Positions 34,927 to 44,202 of a stretch of DNA of 64,000 nucleotides are shown here, piece by piece. Numbering within the stretch: position 1 is the stretch's first letter; each line of letters starts with the position of its first letter. The stretch comes from Ignavibacterium sp. (GTDB taxonomy: Bacteria > Bacteroidota > Ignavibacteria > Ignavibacteriales > Ignavibacteriaceae): assembly GCF_025998815.1 (NCBI RefSeq), contig NZ_AP026678.1:2356001-2420000 (forward strand). Direction: 5' to 3'. Position numbers and translations under genes: made by a program. Under the pieces are notes generated by a model, which was not told the DNA's origin, ran no database searches, and saw only the letters and a program-made list of their open reading frames with translations.

Positions 34927-35700
34927 ATGAACTTATCTGAAGTACTGCAACTACCGAAATCAGACGGGGTATATCTTTTTGAAAAAGAAAAAAATCCATT
35001 CGAAGAAAATTATCTGAAAATAAGAAGAAAAGAGAAGCGTTTATACAGTGATGATGAAGTTAAACTACTTCCGTTTGCATCTTCACTTAATCCTCATAAA
35101 AAAGAATGGGATAATCGCGCAAAATCATTTATCAGATTCAAAGAATATCTGAAAAACTTTAATAAACAAATTGATATACTTGATCTTGGTTGTGGAAATT
35201 GTTGGTTTGCCGGTGAGTTGGCAAAGTCATTCCCACATAATTTTTATTGCGCTGATATAAACTTATATGAATTAAAACAAGGAGCAAGATTATTCAAAAA
35301 CGAAAACATCAAATTTGTTTACGGTGATATTTTCAAAATGGAGTTGGCGAAAAATTCTTTTGACTTAATTGTGCTGAATTCATCAATCCAATATTTCGAA
35401 AACATTACCTCATTACTTAAGGAATTGATTTTTACTCTCAAACTTGATGGCGAAATACACATAATTGATTCGCCATTTTATGAGATTGAAGAAGTTCAAC
35501 TTGCAAAACAAAGAACCGAAGAATATTACAGAAAACTTGGCTTTCCCGAAATGAGTAAATTTTATTTTCATCATACATATAAAAACTTACTCGATTTCAA
35601 TCACCAGATTTTATTCGATCCGCGCACTTTGAAAAACAAACTCCTGGCTTTTGCATTTAAATCCGACTCACCCTTCCCCTGGATAAAAATTAAAAGATGA
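34927..35700 (+). CDS. Class I SAM-dependent methyltransferase
   Basis: 257 residues. About 80 residues precede the Rossmann fold, which has IDILDLGCGNCWFAGELAKS (motif I), FYCADINLYELKQG (acidic loop) and FDLIVLNSSIQYFENI. It is not similar enough to the preceding methyltransferase to suggest simple duplication. It ends with PFPWIKIKR and overlaps the glycosyltransferase start by four bases. Substrate unknown. Confidence 0.86.
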   Translation: MNLSEVLQLPKSDGVYLFEKEKNPFEENYLKIRRKEKRLYSDDEVKLLPFASSLNPHKKEWDNRAKSFIRFKEYLKNFNKQIDILDLGCGNCWFAGELAKSFPHNFYCADINLYELKQGARLFKNENIKFVYGDIFKMELAKNSFDLIVLNSSIQYFENITSLLKELIFTLKLDGEIHIIDSPFYEIEEVQLAKQRTEEYYRKLGFPEMSKFYFHHTYKNLLDFNHQILFDPRTLKNKLLAFAFKSDSPFPWIKIKR

Positions 35701-36749
35701 AAAAAGTAAAACACATACTGATTCTGACTCCCGGTTTCCCAACTGATGAAAACGATTCGGTGTGTGTTCCGCCGTTGCAGGATTTTTTATTGCACTTCAA
35801 AGAAAAATATCCTGAGGTTGAATTTACAATTATAGCATTCCAATATCCCTTTGATAAATCTTTTTACAAATGGCACGATATGTTTGTTTTAAGCTTGCGC
35901 GGAAAAAATCTGAAGCGTGAAAAAATTTTTGTTTGGGATGGCGCTTTAACAATGGCTAAATATTTAGCAGGACAAAATAAACTTGATGTCGTTCATTCGC
36001 TTTGGCTTGGCGAATGCGCTTTAATCGGAAACAGAATTGCTGCAAAGTATAATGTCAAGCATATCTGCACTCTGATGGGACAGGATGTTAGTCCCAAAAA
36101 TGTTTATCTGAAAATCCTGAACCAGAGAAAGATGGAAATTGTCGCTCTATCGGAAAATCAATCGCAAGCTTTTAAATCACTTACAAAACGCGAAGTTGAT
36201 AAAAAAATATTTTGGGGTATTCCAACTCAGAAATATGATTACAGTTCAATAAGAGAAATAGATTTAATCGGCGTAGGTTCTTTAATACCGCTTAAAAATT
36301 TTAAGCTGATGATTAAAACGATTAAAGTCCTCAAAAAAGATTTTCCGGAAATTAATTGCAAGCTTATTGGTGATGGAAATCAGGCAAATGAACTTAAGAA
36401 GTTATGTAAAGAAAATAATCTTGATAAGAATATTGAATTTCTCGGAAAGCAATCCAGAGATTCAGTCTTTGAATATATGCGAAGAAGCAAAATTCTATTT
36501 CATCCCTCAACATTCGAAGGTTCGGGAATGGTGTTTGCCGAAGCACTTGCAAACGGAATGCATATAGTTTCATTTAATGTCGGTTATGCACAGAAAAATT
36601 CTAACTGGCAAATTGCTAACAGTGACGAAGAGATGATCAGCAATGTTAAAAAACTTTTATCATCTGAACTTAATCATTCTGCTCAAAACCTGTTTCCTAT
36701 TGAAAAAACAATTAACGACTACGCAAAGCTTTACGGCTTAATTAACTGA
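35697..36749 (+). CDS. GT4-type glycosyltransferase
   Basis: 350 residues with a GT-B fold. The N-terminal half begins ILILTPGFPTDENDSVCVPPLQDF. The donor-binding half has LIGVGSLIPLKNFKLMIKTIKVL, KLIGDGNQANELKKL, IEFLGKQSRDSVFEYM and the EX7E region FEGSGMVFAEALANGMHIVSF typical of family 4. It likely adds a sugar to the small molecule or lipid built by this operon. No signal peptide is present; cytoplasmic, perhaps membrane-associated. One base separates it from the next gene. Confidence 0.9.
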   Translation: MKKVKHILILTPGFPTDENDSVCVPPLQDFLLHFKEKYPEVEFTIIAFQYPFDKSFYKWHDMFVLSLRGKNLKREKIFVWDGALTMAKYLAGQNKLDVVHSLWLGECALIGNRIAAKYNVKHICTLMGQDVSPKNVYLKILNQRKMEIVALSENQSQAFKSLTKREVDKKIFWGIPTQKYDYSSIREIDLIGVGSLIPLKNFKLMIKTIKVLKKDFPEINCKLIGDGNQANELKKLCKENNLDKNIEFLGKQSRDSVFEYMRRSKILFHPSTFEGSGMVFAEALANGMHIVSFNVGYAQKNSNWQIANSDEEMISNVKKLLSSELNHSAQNLFPIEKTINDYAKLYGLIN

Positions 36750-36750
36750 T

Positions 36751-38262
36751 ATGAACAAAATCATTCTCTTTAATCCCAAAAGTGCAAATTGGAAACATCG
36801 GATTCCAAACTCAATACTTCAGATTGGCGCTTCTATTCACAACAAGCATGAATATGTTTTTGTTGATGGAAACTTAGAGACCGATTGCTGGAATAAAATT
36901 AAAAAATATCTTGATACAAATGAGTATAAGTACTTTGCTGTAACTGTAATGCCCGGAATGCAACTAAGGCAAGCAATTCCCTTTTCTAAAAAAGTAAGAG
37001 AAAGCTTTCCTTCAGTAAAAATTATCTGGGGCGGATATTTTGCTTCTAATCAATATAAAGTTTGTCTTGAATCTGGTTTTGTGGATTTCATTATCAATGG
37101 TCCTGGTGATGAAGCTTTCCCACAATTGATTGACGCTTTAGAAAAAAATGCTGACTACTCTTCTATAAACAATCTGATTTACAGAAAAGAAAATCAAATA
37201 GTTAAAACTCACAAATCTGATTTAATTGATCAGGATACTCTACCTCCTTTGCCTTATGATTATCTCAACCGGTTCTATTCAATCGAAAAATATCTTGGCA
37301 AAACTTTTTTAGGAAAGAGAACAGCAGCTTATCATTCAAGCGTTGGTTGTCCTTTTACTTGTTCGTTTTGTGCTGTAGTCCCAATTTACCAGGCGAGATG
37401 GAAAGGAAAATCTGCAAAAAATGTTTTTAATGATTTGATGTACCTTAAAGAAAGGTTTAAAATAGATGCCGTTGAATTTCACGATAACAATTTTTTTGTT
37501 TCTGAAAAAAGAACCGTTGAATTTGCTGAACTTGTAAAGAACGAGAAAATTAATTGGTGGGGAGAAGGAAGAATTGATACAATAGATAAGTACAAAGATG
37601 ATTCGCTTGAAATGATGAAAGAAGCTGGCTGCAAAATGATTTTCTTCGGAGCAGAGACAGGTAACGATGATATTCTTAAACAAATGGATAAAGGCGGAAC
37701 TCAGAGTCGTGAACAAATAATAGGTTTTGCGAAGAGACTTCGCAGGTTTAATATCATTCCGGAATATTCTTTTGTGCTTGGTTTGCCGGCAGATTCAGAA
37801 AGCAAAGTTTATCAGCAAATCAATGATGATATAAACTTCATTAAAGAAATTAAAGAAGTTAATCCCGATACCGAAATCATAATTTATGTTTATTCTCCCG
37901 TTCCCACAGAAGGTTCTGAACTTTATGAGCAGGTAACAAAAGCCGGATTTAAATTCCCATCAAATCTTGAAGAATGGTTAAGTCCTTCGTGGGAAAATTT
38001 TGATCTGAGAAAAAATCCATTAACACCGTGGCTTAAGCCTTTTATGATTGACAGAATAAAAAACTTTGAGACTGTGTTAAATGGTTATTTTCCCACAGTA
38101 TCTGATTATAAGCTCACCTCATTTCAGCGAAAAGTAATTAAGTTTTTTTCTGCCTGGAGATATAAAACAGGATTTTATTACTTTCCTTATGAAATAAAAT
38201 TCTTACAACGGTTCTGGTTAAAGTATCGTCAACCGGAAATAGAAGGGTTTTACGCAGAATGA
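36751..38262 (+). CDS. B12-binding-domain-type radical SAM protein, second in the operon
   Basis: 503 residues. The N-terminal domain (about 1-150) contains IIWGGYFASNQYKVCLESGFVDFIINGPGDEAF, a pattern shared with cobalamin-dependent radical SAM proteins. The cluster motif is SSVGCPFTCSFC (C200, C204, C207), followed by FHDNNFFVSEKR and MIFFGAETGNDDILKQMDKGG. It resembles the operon's other radical SAM protein in plan but differs through most of the chain. A C-terminal region (about 410-503) is rich in aromatic and basic residues. It overlaps the following methyltransferase by four bases. Confidence 0.88.
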   Translation: MNKIILFNPKSANWKHRIPNSILQIGASIHNKHEYVFVDGNLETDCWNKIKKYLDTNEYKYFAVTVMPGMQLRQAIPFSKKVRESFPSVKIIWGGYFASNQYKVCLESGFVDFIINGPGDEAFPQLIDALEKNADYSSINNLIYRKENQIVKTHKSDLIDQDTLPPLPYDYLNRFYSIEKYLGKTFLGKRTAAYHSSVGCPFTCSFCAVVPIYQARWKGKSAKNVFNDLMYLKERFKIDAVEFHDNNFFVSEKRTVEFAELVKNEKINWWGEGRIDTIDKYKDDSLEMMKEAGCKMIFFGAETGNDDILKQMDKGGTQSREQIIGFAKRLRRFNIIPEYSFVLGLPADSESKVYQQINDDINFIKEIKEVNPDTEIIIYVYSPVPTEGSELYEQVTKAGFKFPSNLEEWLSPSWENFDLRKNPLTPWLKPFMIDRIKNFETVLNGYFPTVSDYKLTSFQRKVIKFFSAWRYKTGFYYFPYEIKFLQRFWLKYRQPEIEGFYAE

Positions 38263-38924
38263 ATGTTTTCAAAAGAGTATTGTTTTCTGTTTTAAGTCGT
38301 GCTTACAAAATTTATTCAACCAAAACAAGAAATTGCAATTTCAGAAATCTTAAATTAAAAGTTCTGCCAGGTGTTTTTCATCCGGGATTTTTCTTCAGTA
38401 CAAAATTTCTCATTTCACATCTTGATAAATATGATTTGAAAAATAAACGATTGCTTGAACCTGGCGCTGGTAGTGGAATGATTTCAGTTTATTCTGCTAA
38501 AAAGGGAGCTGATGTTACAGCAAGTGACATTAGCTTATCAGTGATTGAGAATATTAAAATAAACGCATCGTTAAATGATTGCAGCATAAATGTTATTTAT
38601 TCCGATCTGTTTGATTCAATTTCCAAACAAGAATTTGATTTCATTATAATTAATCCACCTTACTTTCCCAAAAATCCAAAGAATGAATCCGAGTTTGCGT
38701 GGTTTTGTGGAAACGAGTTTCAATACTTTGAAAAGCTGTTCAAACAGATTACGGATTTTCTTTTTCCACAAACAACCGCATTAATGGTTCTGTCTGAAGA
38801 TTGCGACATTAAAAAGATTAAAGCAATTGCAAATAAAAATAATGTTGAGATGAAGTTAATCGAATCAAAGAAATTTTTTTGGGAAGCGAATTTTATATAT
38901 CAACTTCATCTCAACAAAAATTAA
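38259..38924 (+). CDS. Class I methyltransferase with N-(D)PPY motif
   Basis: 221 residues. The fold shows LLEPGAGSGMISVYSAKKG (motif I), VTASDISLSVIENIKIN and DFIIINPPYFPKNPKN, the NPPY motif of N- and C-methyltransferases such as HemK/PrmC and RlmF types. Because it closes a small-molecule-like operon, the target may be its product rather than protein or nucleic acid. Its stop overlaps that of the convergent pirin gene by four bases, so there is no room for a separate terminator. Confidence 0.85.
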   Translation: MNVFKRVLFSVLSRAYKIYSTKTRNCNFRNLKLKVLPGVFHPGFFFSTKFLISHLDKYDLKNKRLLEPGAGSGMISVYSAKKGADVTASDISLSVIENIKINASLNDCSINVIYSDLFDSISKQEFDFIIINPPYFPKNPKNESEFAWFCGNEFQYFEKLFKQITDFLFPQTTALMVLSEDCDIKKIKAIANKNNVEMKLIESKKFFWEANFIYQLHLNKN

Positions 38925-39628
38925 TTCATCGGAACTTCAAGAAGAACGAACTCAGAATTTTCAATTACTTCAATTTCAAACTCACCTGTATCATAAATTC
39001 CAATAGCATCTCGTCTGAATAGATCTTCATCGCCAACTTTCAAATGTCCTTCTATAATAAAAAGATAAACACCACTTCCTTCTCTGATTTTATATTTAAT
39101 TTTATTTCCTTTATCAAAATATCCCAACTTTATTTCTGCATTCTGATGAATATACAACGAACCGTTTTCATTATATCCGGAAACTACTGTAACAAGATTA
39201 TTTCTTCGTTCTTCTTTCGGAAATGATTTCTGATCATATCGTGGGGTAATGTTTTCCTCTTTCGGATAAATCCAGATTTGCAAAAGATTAACTTTTTCTG
39301 ATTTTGACGGATTAAATTCTGAATGTGTAACTCCGCTTCCAGCCGACATAACCTGAACTTCGTCTTTCTTAATGACCGAGCCATTTCCCATACTGTCTTT
39401 GTGCTGAAGCTGACCATCAAGAATAATCGTGATGATTTCCATATTATCATGCGGATGAGTTCCAAATCCTGAGTCGGGCAATACAATATCATCATTTAAT
39501 ACTCTTAACAAACCAAATCCCATTTTGTCGGGATCATAATATCGTGCAAAACTGAAACTGTATTTAGTATCAAGCCAGCCATAGTTTGCTTTCCCTCTTT
39601 CTTCAGAGCGATGAATTAAGTAGTTCAT
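38921..39628 (-). CDS. Pirin family protein
   Basis: 235 residues forming a bicupin like E. coli YhhW. The metal-binding N-cupin shows FGTHPHDNMEIITIILDGQLQHKDSMGNG and ends GSGVTHSEFNPSKSEKVNLLQIWI, which supplies the three His and one Glu ligands. Relatives can have quercetin dioxygenase activity; the physiological role is unsettled. The ATG is preceded by AAGGAGAAA. It is a lone gene, convergent with the radical SAM operon. Confidence 0.92.
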   Translation of the reverse strand: MNYLIHRSEERGKANYGWLDTKYSFSFARYYDPDKMGFGLLRVLNDDIVLPDSGFGTHPHDNMEIITIILDGQLQHKDSMGNGSVIKKDEVQVMSAGSGVTHSEFNPSKSEKVNLLQIWIYPKEENITPRYDQKSFPKEERRNNLVTVVSGYNENGSLYIHQNAEIKLGYFDKGNKIKYKIREGSGVYLFIIEGHLKVGDEDLFRRDAIGIYDTGEFEIEVIENSEFVLLEVPMN

Positions 39629-39735
39629 AGTTTCTCCTTATAAATTATCCATAAAAAATTTTGTGGATTAATGTTCTATTTTAGTTTATTATAAAATCGG
39701 ATTTAGTTAAAACTACAAACGAAAATAATAAAAGA

Positions 39736-42700
39736 TTGATTCATAAAAAGTTAAATAGTTTTTCAGTTTCCCTGTTTTTTGTGATTATTACTACAAGTCT
39801 GCTGGCAATCACAGAAAATCCTGATTACAAATTCACTCAGTTGAAGATTGAAGATGGTCTTTCACAAAGCACTGTTTATTCTATCATTCAGGATAAAAAA
39901 GGTTTTGTGTGGTTTGGGACAGGAAACGGTTTAAATAGATATGATGGATATAAATTTTTAATTTACTCCAATAATCCGGTTGATTCGACCACAATTTCTG
40001 ATAACGGAATAATTTCAATGTTCGAAGATAAAGAAGGGATTATCTGGATTGGAACTTCAGCAGGAAACATCAATCGTTTTGACAGAACCAAAGAAGAGTT
40101 TTCTCATAAAAATATTTCTGAACTGATTGAAAAATCTGAACTTCCCTCTGATTATTACTTTGATTATCCGATTTCATTTGCAAGAAATCTTTCACAAACT
40201 ATCACAGCAATTTGTGAAGATTTAAATAATAATCTCTGGATTGGAACCTGGGGAAAAGGAATAATTGTAATTGATAAAAACTTTAATCTGTTGAATCATT
40301 TTTATAATGACTCAAATGATAATAACTCAACTTTGCCTTCAAACAGAATAATGGATATTCAATGTGATAGCGACGGAAACATCTGGATTGCAACCTTTGG
40401 CAAAGGATTACTGAAAGCTGAATTGAACGGCAATAAATATAATTCTGTAAAGTTCAACACCTTTCTCAACAAAAATTCTGATATCGCTGGCGATGATTTT
40501 ATCATAAAAGTTTTTGAAGATAAAAAGAAAAATATCTGGATTGGAACTTATTATTCGGGCGTTTTCTTTTTATCGGCAGACGAAAAGAATCTAAATCCAA
40601 AGCAAGTAAACTTCATACAGTATAAAAATTCAGTTAGTGAAAATTCATTATCAAACAATACTGTAATGTATTTTGATGAAGATAAAGAAGGAAACATCTG
40701 GATTGGAACTTTGGGCGGTGGTCTCGACAGATTCAATACAAAGTCAAAATCTTTTTCAAATTTTAAATCCGATCCGCTTAACCAAAATTCACTTGCCGAT
40801 AATGATGTTCTTTCGCTTTGTGTTGATAAATCAGGAATTGTTTGGGTTGGTTCACATCTTGGTAAGGGCATAACAAAAATTCAGCGCAATACAACCAAGT
40901 TTAATCTGATTGGTTTTCAACCTAACAATCCAAAGTATCTTAATGATGGTGTTGTTTGGGCAATTCATAAAGATAAATCCGGTTTATTATGGATTGGAAC
41001 TTATAAAGGCGGACTTAATTGTTATGATCCTTTGAGAAACAAATTATTATTCTATAAAGATAAATCGAACAGTAAATTAAGCAGTAATCACATTCGTGTG
41101 ATAGCTGAAGATAATTACGAAAATCTTTGGATTGGTACTTATGATGGAGGATTAAATATCTTCAATAAAAAAACTGGCGAGATAAAAGTTTATAGCCACA
41201 ATCCAAATGATACAAATTCAATTGCCGGCAATCAGATTCAAACAATTCTGATTGATGGAAATGATTATTACATCGGAACATTTGGCGGAGGAATAAATAA
41301 AGTTTCAGTAATTGGCAATCCATTTACTCAACAATTAAAGTTCAGAAATTTTAAACATAAAGATGATGATGAATACTCGGTTTCTGATAACCGTATTTAT
41401 AAAATTTATAAAGATGAAAAAGGAATAATCTGGATTTGCACTTATGGAGGTGGTGTAAATCTATTTAATCCCGATTCTGAAACATTCAAAAAATATCCGA
41501 ATACAGCTGCTGAAAAAGAGAACATTACAGCAAATAATATGATGACAATCTTAAGAGATTCTTACAACACAATGTGGGTTGGAACTTATGGAGATGGATT
41601 GTTCAGTTTTGATATTGAATCGGGTAAGTTTACAAGATATTCTGTTAGAGAAGGAATGTCCAGCGCAGTTGTTTATGGAATTTTAGAGGATAGATTAAAA
41701 AATCTCTGGATAAGTTCTGATAACGGAATTTATAAATACGATTTAATCAACAAAGATTTTACACGATTCGATATTAAAGATGGTTTGCAAAGTCTTGAAT
41801 TCAGTGGCGGAGCTTATCTCTATTCAAATGACGGAATAATGTACTTTGGTGGAATAAACGGAATTAATTATTTCCGACCGGAAGAAATAAAGACCAATAC
41901 TTTTATTCCTCCTGTTGTAATTTCATCAATAAAAGTTTTGGATAATATTATTAAAGGCGAACCTTCCGAATTAAATCTTCGCTATGATGAAAACACAATA
42001 AGCTTTGAGTTTGCTTCTCTGGATTATTCTGATCCGAAAGACAATCTATATGCATATATACTCGAAGGTTTTGATAACGATTGGCAATTCACAAACTCTT
42101 CTTTGCGAATTGCTACCTACACAAATCTGTCACCGGGCGAATATGTTTTTAAAGTGAGAGGAAGTAACAGCGATGGTATATGGAATGAAAACTATGCATC
42201 AATAACAGTAATAATTTCACCACCATTCTGGAAAACATATTGGTTTATTGCTCTTACATCTTTGATTGTAATTTTAATTCTTTATTATGTATTCACCATA
42301 CGAATTAAAAGTCAGTTAGCAATAGAAAAACTTAAGTCACGCCTTGCAGCGGATCTTCACGACAATGTTGGTTCAGGTTTAACCGAGATATCAATTCTTA
42401 GTGAAGTTGCATCACGAAAAAATTTAAATACAACTTCAAACGAGCTTATGAAGATAAGTGAATTATCAAGACAACTTGTTGATAATATGAGCGATATAGT
42501 TTGGGTTGTTAATCCCGAAAAAGATTCGCTACATGATTTGATTATCAGATTAAAAAATTCTTACTCTGAAATACTTTCATCAATGAATTGCGAACTGAAA
42601 ATAAAGGATATTCAGAAACTGAAAAGAATTAAAATTCCAATTGATATAAAACAGAATCTGTATCTTATTCTTAAAGAAGCTTTCAACAATGCAATAAAGC

Positions 42701-42948
42701 ACAGCCATGCATCGCTGATACTAATGAGCTTTGAAACCGAAGATGATTTTCTAAAAATTATTTTACGGGATAATGGAATAGGAATGGACTTAAATAAAAT
42801 TATTTTTGGTAATGGAATTTCTAATATGAAAAAGCGAGCACAGTCAATTGGATGGAAACTGGAAATTGATTCAAGAGAAGGTGATGGAACTGCAATAATA
42901 TTCAGTGGTAAAATTAAATCAAGAAAATTATCTGAGTTACTTAAATGA
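39736..42948 (+). CDS. Propeller-type sensor histidine kinase (HisKA_3)
   Basis: 1070 residues from a TTG codon; no in-frame ATG fits better. A signal anchor (about 10-25) leads to about 12 propeller repeats with WIGT motifs, a Y_Y_Y domain (about 730-825), one membrane helix (FIALTSLIVILILYYVF), and a NarX/DesK-type dimerisation domain with H875 in AADLHDNVGSG. The HATPase_c domain (about 970-1060) has NNAIKHS and DNGIGMD with GNGISNMKKRA. The regulator gene overlaps by four bases and is its partner. The ligand is unknown; propeller sensors of this kind often detect sugars. Unlike the 1-2649 kinase, it has a DHp of the HisKA_3 class. Confidence 0.94.
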   Translation: MIHKKLNSFSVSLFFVIITTSLLAITENPDYKFTQLKIEDGLSQSTVYSIIQDKKGFVWFGTGNGLNRYDGYKFLIYSNNPVDSTTISDNGIISMFEDKEGIIWIGTSAGNINRFDRTKEEFSHKNISELIEKSELPSDYYFDYPISFARNLSQTITAICEDLNNNLWIGTWGKGIIVIDKNFNLLNHFYNDSNDNNSTLPSNRIMDIQCDSDGNIWIATFGKGLLKAELNGNKYNSVKFNTFLNKNSDIAGDDFIIKVFEDKKKNIWIGTYYSGVFFLSADEKNLNPKQVNFIQYKNSVSENSLSNNTVMYFDEDKEGNIWIGTLGGGLDRFNTKSKSFSNFKSDPLNQNSLADNDVLSLCVDKSGIVWVGSHLGKGITKIQRNTTKFNLIGFQPNNPKYLNDGVVWAIHKDKSGLLWIGTYKGGLNCYDPLRNKLLFYKDKSNSKLSSNHIRVIAEDNYENLWIGTYDGGLNIFNKKTGEIKVYSHNPNDTNSIAGNQIQTILIDGNDYYIGTFGGGINKVSVIGNPFTQQLKFRNFKHKDDDEYSVSDNRIYKIYKDEKGIIWICTYGGGVNLFNPDSETFKKYPNTAAEKENITANNMMTILRDSYNTMWVGTYGDGLFSFDIESGKFTRYSVREGMSSAVVYGILEDRLKNLWISSDNGIYKYDLINKDFTRFDIKDGLQSLEFSGGAYLYSNDGIMYFGGINGINYFRPEEIKTNTFIPPVVISSIKVLDNIIKGEPSELNLRYDENTISFEFASLDYSDPKDNLYAYILEGFDNDWQFTNSSLRIATYTNLSPGEYVFKVRGSNSDGIWNENYASITVIISPPFWKTYWFIALTSLIVILILYYVFTIRIKSQLAIEKLKSRLAADLHDNVGSGLTEISILSEVASRKNLNTTSNELMKISELSRQLVDNMSDIVWVVNPEKDSLHDLIIRLKNSYSEILSSMNCELKIKDIQKLKRIKIPIDIKQNLYLILKEAFNNAIKHSHASLILMSFETEDDFLKIILRDNGIGMDLNKIIFGNGISNMKKRAQSIGWKLEIDSREGDGTAIIFSGKIKSRKLSELLK

Positions 42949-43583
42949 TTAATGTTGCAATAGTAGAAGATAACGATACTATCCGCGAAGGACTTTCGGC
43001 TTTAATTAACGGAACAGATGGCTATAAATGTGTTGCCGTTTTCAGAGATTGTGAATCATTTCTATTAAAATTAAATCAGTTACAAATTGATGTTGTACTT
43101 ATGGATATTGGTTTACCCGGAATGAGTGGAATCGAAGGAGTTCAGAAAGCAATAAATAAAAATCCGGATCTTAATATCCTGATGCTTACTATTTACGAAG
43201 AGAGCGAAAAAGTTTTCGACGCATTATGTGCAGGTGCAACCGGATATCTTGTTAAGAAAACTCCACCGGCAAAACTTCTTGAGGCAATTAAAGATGCCTA
43301 CGAAGGTGGCTCTCCTATGAGTTCGGGAATTGCGCGACAGGTAATCAATGCATTCAAAGAAACAAAAACAAAAGACGCAGTTGATGAAAATTATAATCTT
43401 AGTTCACGAGAAATTGAAGTATTGAATCTATTAGCTGATGGCTATAACTATCAGGAAATTGCAGAAACACTGTTTATCAGCGTTGACACTGTAAGACATC
43501 ATATCAGAAATATTTATAAAAAACTTCATGTTCATTCACAATCGGAAGCTGTTGCAAAAGCAATAAGAAAAAAAATTATCTGA
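42945..43583 (+). CDS. NarL/LuxR-family response regulator
   Basis: 212 residues. Receiver domain (1-120) with acidic E8/D9 pocket, phospho-acceptor D54 (VVLMDIGLPGM), T82 (MLTIYEES) and K104. The C-terminal LuxR helix-turn-helix (about 148-210) reads LSSREIEVLNLLADGYNYQEIAETLFISVDTVRHHIRNIYKKL. It should be phosphorylated by the upstream HisKA_3 kinase. A pair of similar dyads at 43651 and 43701 lies just downstream, before the next gene, and could be its target sites (inference). Confidence 0.95.
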   Translation: MINVAIVEDNDTIREGLSALINGTDGYKCVAVFRDCESFLLKLNQLQIDVVLMDIGLPGMSGIEGVQKAINKNPDLNILMLTIYEESEKVFDALCAGATGYLVKKTPPAKLLEAIKDAYEGGSPMSSGIARQVINAFKETKTKDAVDENYNLSSREIEVLNLLADGYNYQEIAETLFISVDTVRHHIRNIYKKLHVHSQSEAVAKAIRKKII

Positions 43584-43650
43584 ATGTAATTCGCTAATCT
43601 TCAACCTCATTTCTCTTTTGATTCTATTAATTCTTTTTATAACAAACTGT

Positions 43651-43712
43651 ACACCTGTGTAGCATAAATTTTGGAAATAAGGTCAAAAAATAAAAACCGC
43701 ACATTTGTGTAG
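43651..43712 (+). promoter_or_regulatory. Two similar dyad elements 50 bp apart
   Basis: ACACCTGTGTAG (43651-43662) and ACATTTGTGTAG (43701-43712) share nine of twelve bases clearly and an ACA-n3/4-TGT dyad. Their starts are exactly 50 bases apart, near five helical turns, so a protein could bind both on one face. They lie in the 244-bp gap between the regulator gene and the 88-residue gene. Confidence 0.4.
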
Positions 43713-43747
43713 TTGTTTAGCTGGTTAAATCTGATAGTTTTACAATC

Positions 43748-43823
43748 AGATAACAGTCACTTCTTTCGGATACCTCCTGAGTGAAATGTTATCTCAACCT
43801 AACCGATCAATTTGAAAAGGAGG
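43748..43823 (+). promoter_or_regulatory. Structured leader with possible anti-Shine-Dalgarno
   Basis: AGATAACA (43748-43755) pairs perfectly with TGTTATCT (43787-43794). The loop presents CCTCCT (43773-43778), the exact complement of the ribosome site AGGAGG (43818-43823) of the downstream gene. A competing hairpin CTGAT/ATCAG (43731-43735 and 43745-43749) overlaps the left arm. This could gate translation. Confidence 0.45.
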
Positions 43824-43827
43824 AAAT

Positions 43828-44094
43828 ATGGAAAACACAGTTGAAAAAAAATTGAGTAATCCATTAGCCGATTTAATAAGCGATGAAGTTTGGGATTTAC
43901 TTTACAGTCGCGGATTAATTAACGATCGCTCAGTTAGAGATTATCTGATTCGAAAGAAATTTAAAATGCTTCGTTCACAAAAAATTAGAACAGGCGATGC
44001 AATTGATGCTTTGCGAGAAGAATATCCGTATCTACAATTCGATACAATCAGAAAAATAGTGCATAACCCTCCAAAACAGGTAAGTAGATCATAG
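43828..44094 (+). CDS. Small helix-turn-helix-like protein of unknown function
   Basis: 88 residues with a strong ribosome site (AAGGAGGAAAT) and a strong terminator after it, so a real gene. The sequence reads ISDEVWDLLYSRGLINDRSVRDYLIRKKFKMLRSQ followed by TGDAIDALREEYPYLQFDTIRKIVHNP; the helical pattern and basic middle suggest a small DNA-binding helix-turn-helix, but no named family is recognised. It is downstream of a two-component pair and may be regulated by it. Confidence 0.75.
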   Translation: MENTVEKKLSNPLADLISDEVWDLLYSRGLINDRSVRDYLIRKKFKMLRSQKIRTGDAIDALREEYPYLQFDTIRKIVHNPPKQVSRS

Positions 44095-44127
44095 ACCCTC
44101 TTGGATTGTTGGATATTCTTCATTTCC

Positions 44128-44172
44128 CCCGTCATCAGGTAAGCCCGGCCTGTTGACGGGATTTTTTATTTT
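44128..44172 (+). terminator. Strong rho-independent terminator
   Basis: CCCGTCA pairs with TGACGGG (44128-44134 with 44154-44160), then one T-T mismatch, then CAGG pairs with CCTG. ATTTTTTATTTT follows. It ends the transcript of the 88-residue gene. Confidence 0.88.
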
Positions 44173-44182
44173 CTCTCTTTCG

Positions 44183-44190
44183 TATTTTTG
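44183..44190 (+). promoter_or_regulatory. Possible -7 element of the PLP deaminase gene
   Basis: TATTTTTG fits TAnnTTTG and lies 12 bases before the ATG at 44203. No TTTG is seen at -33, and the resulting leader would be only a few bases long. Confidence 0.25.
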
Positions 44191-44202
44191 TTATGAATAT
44201 TT

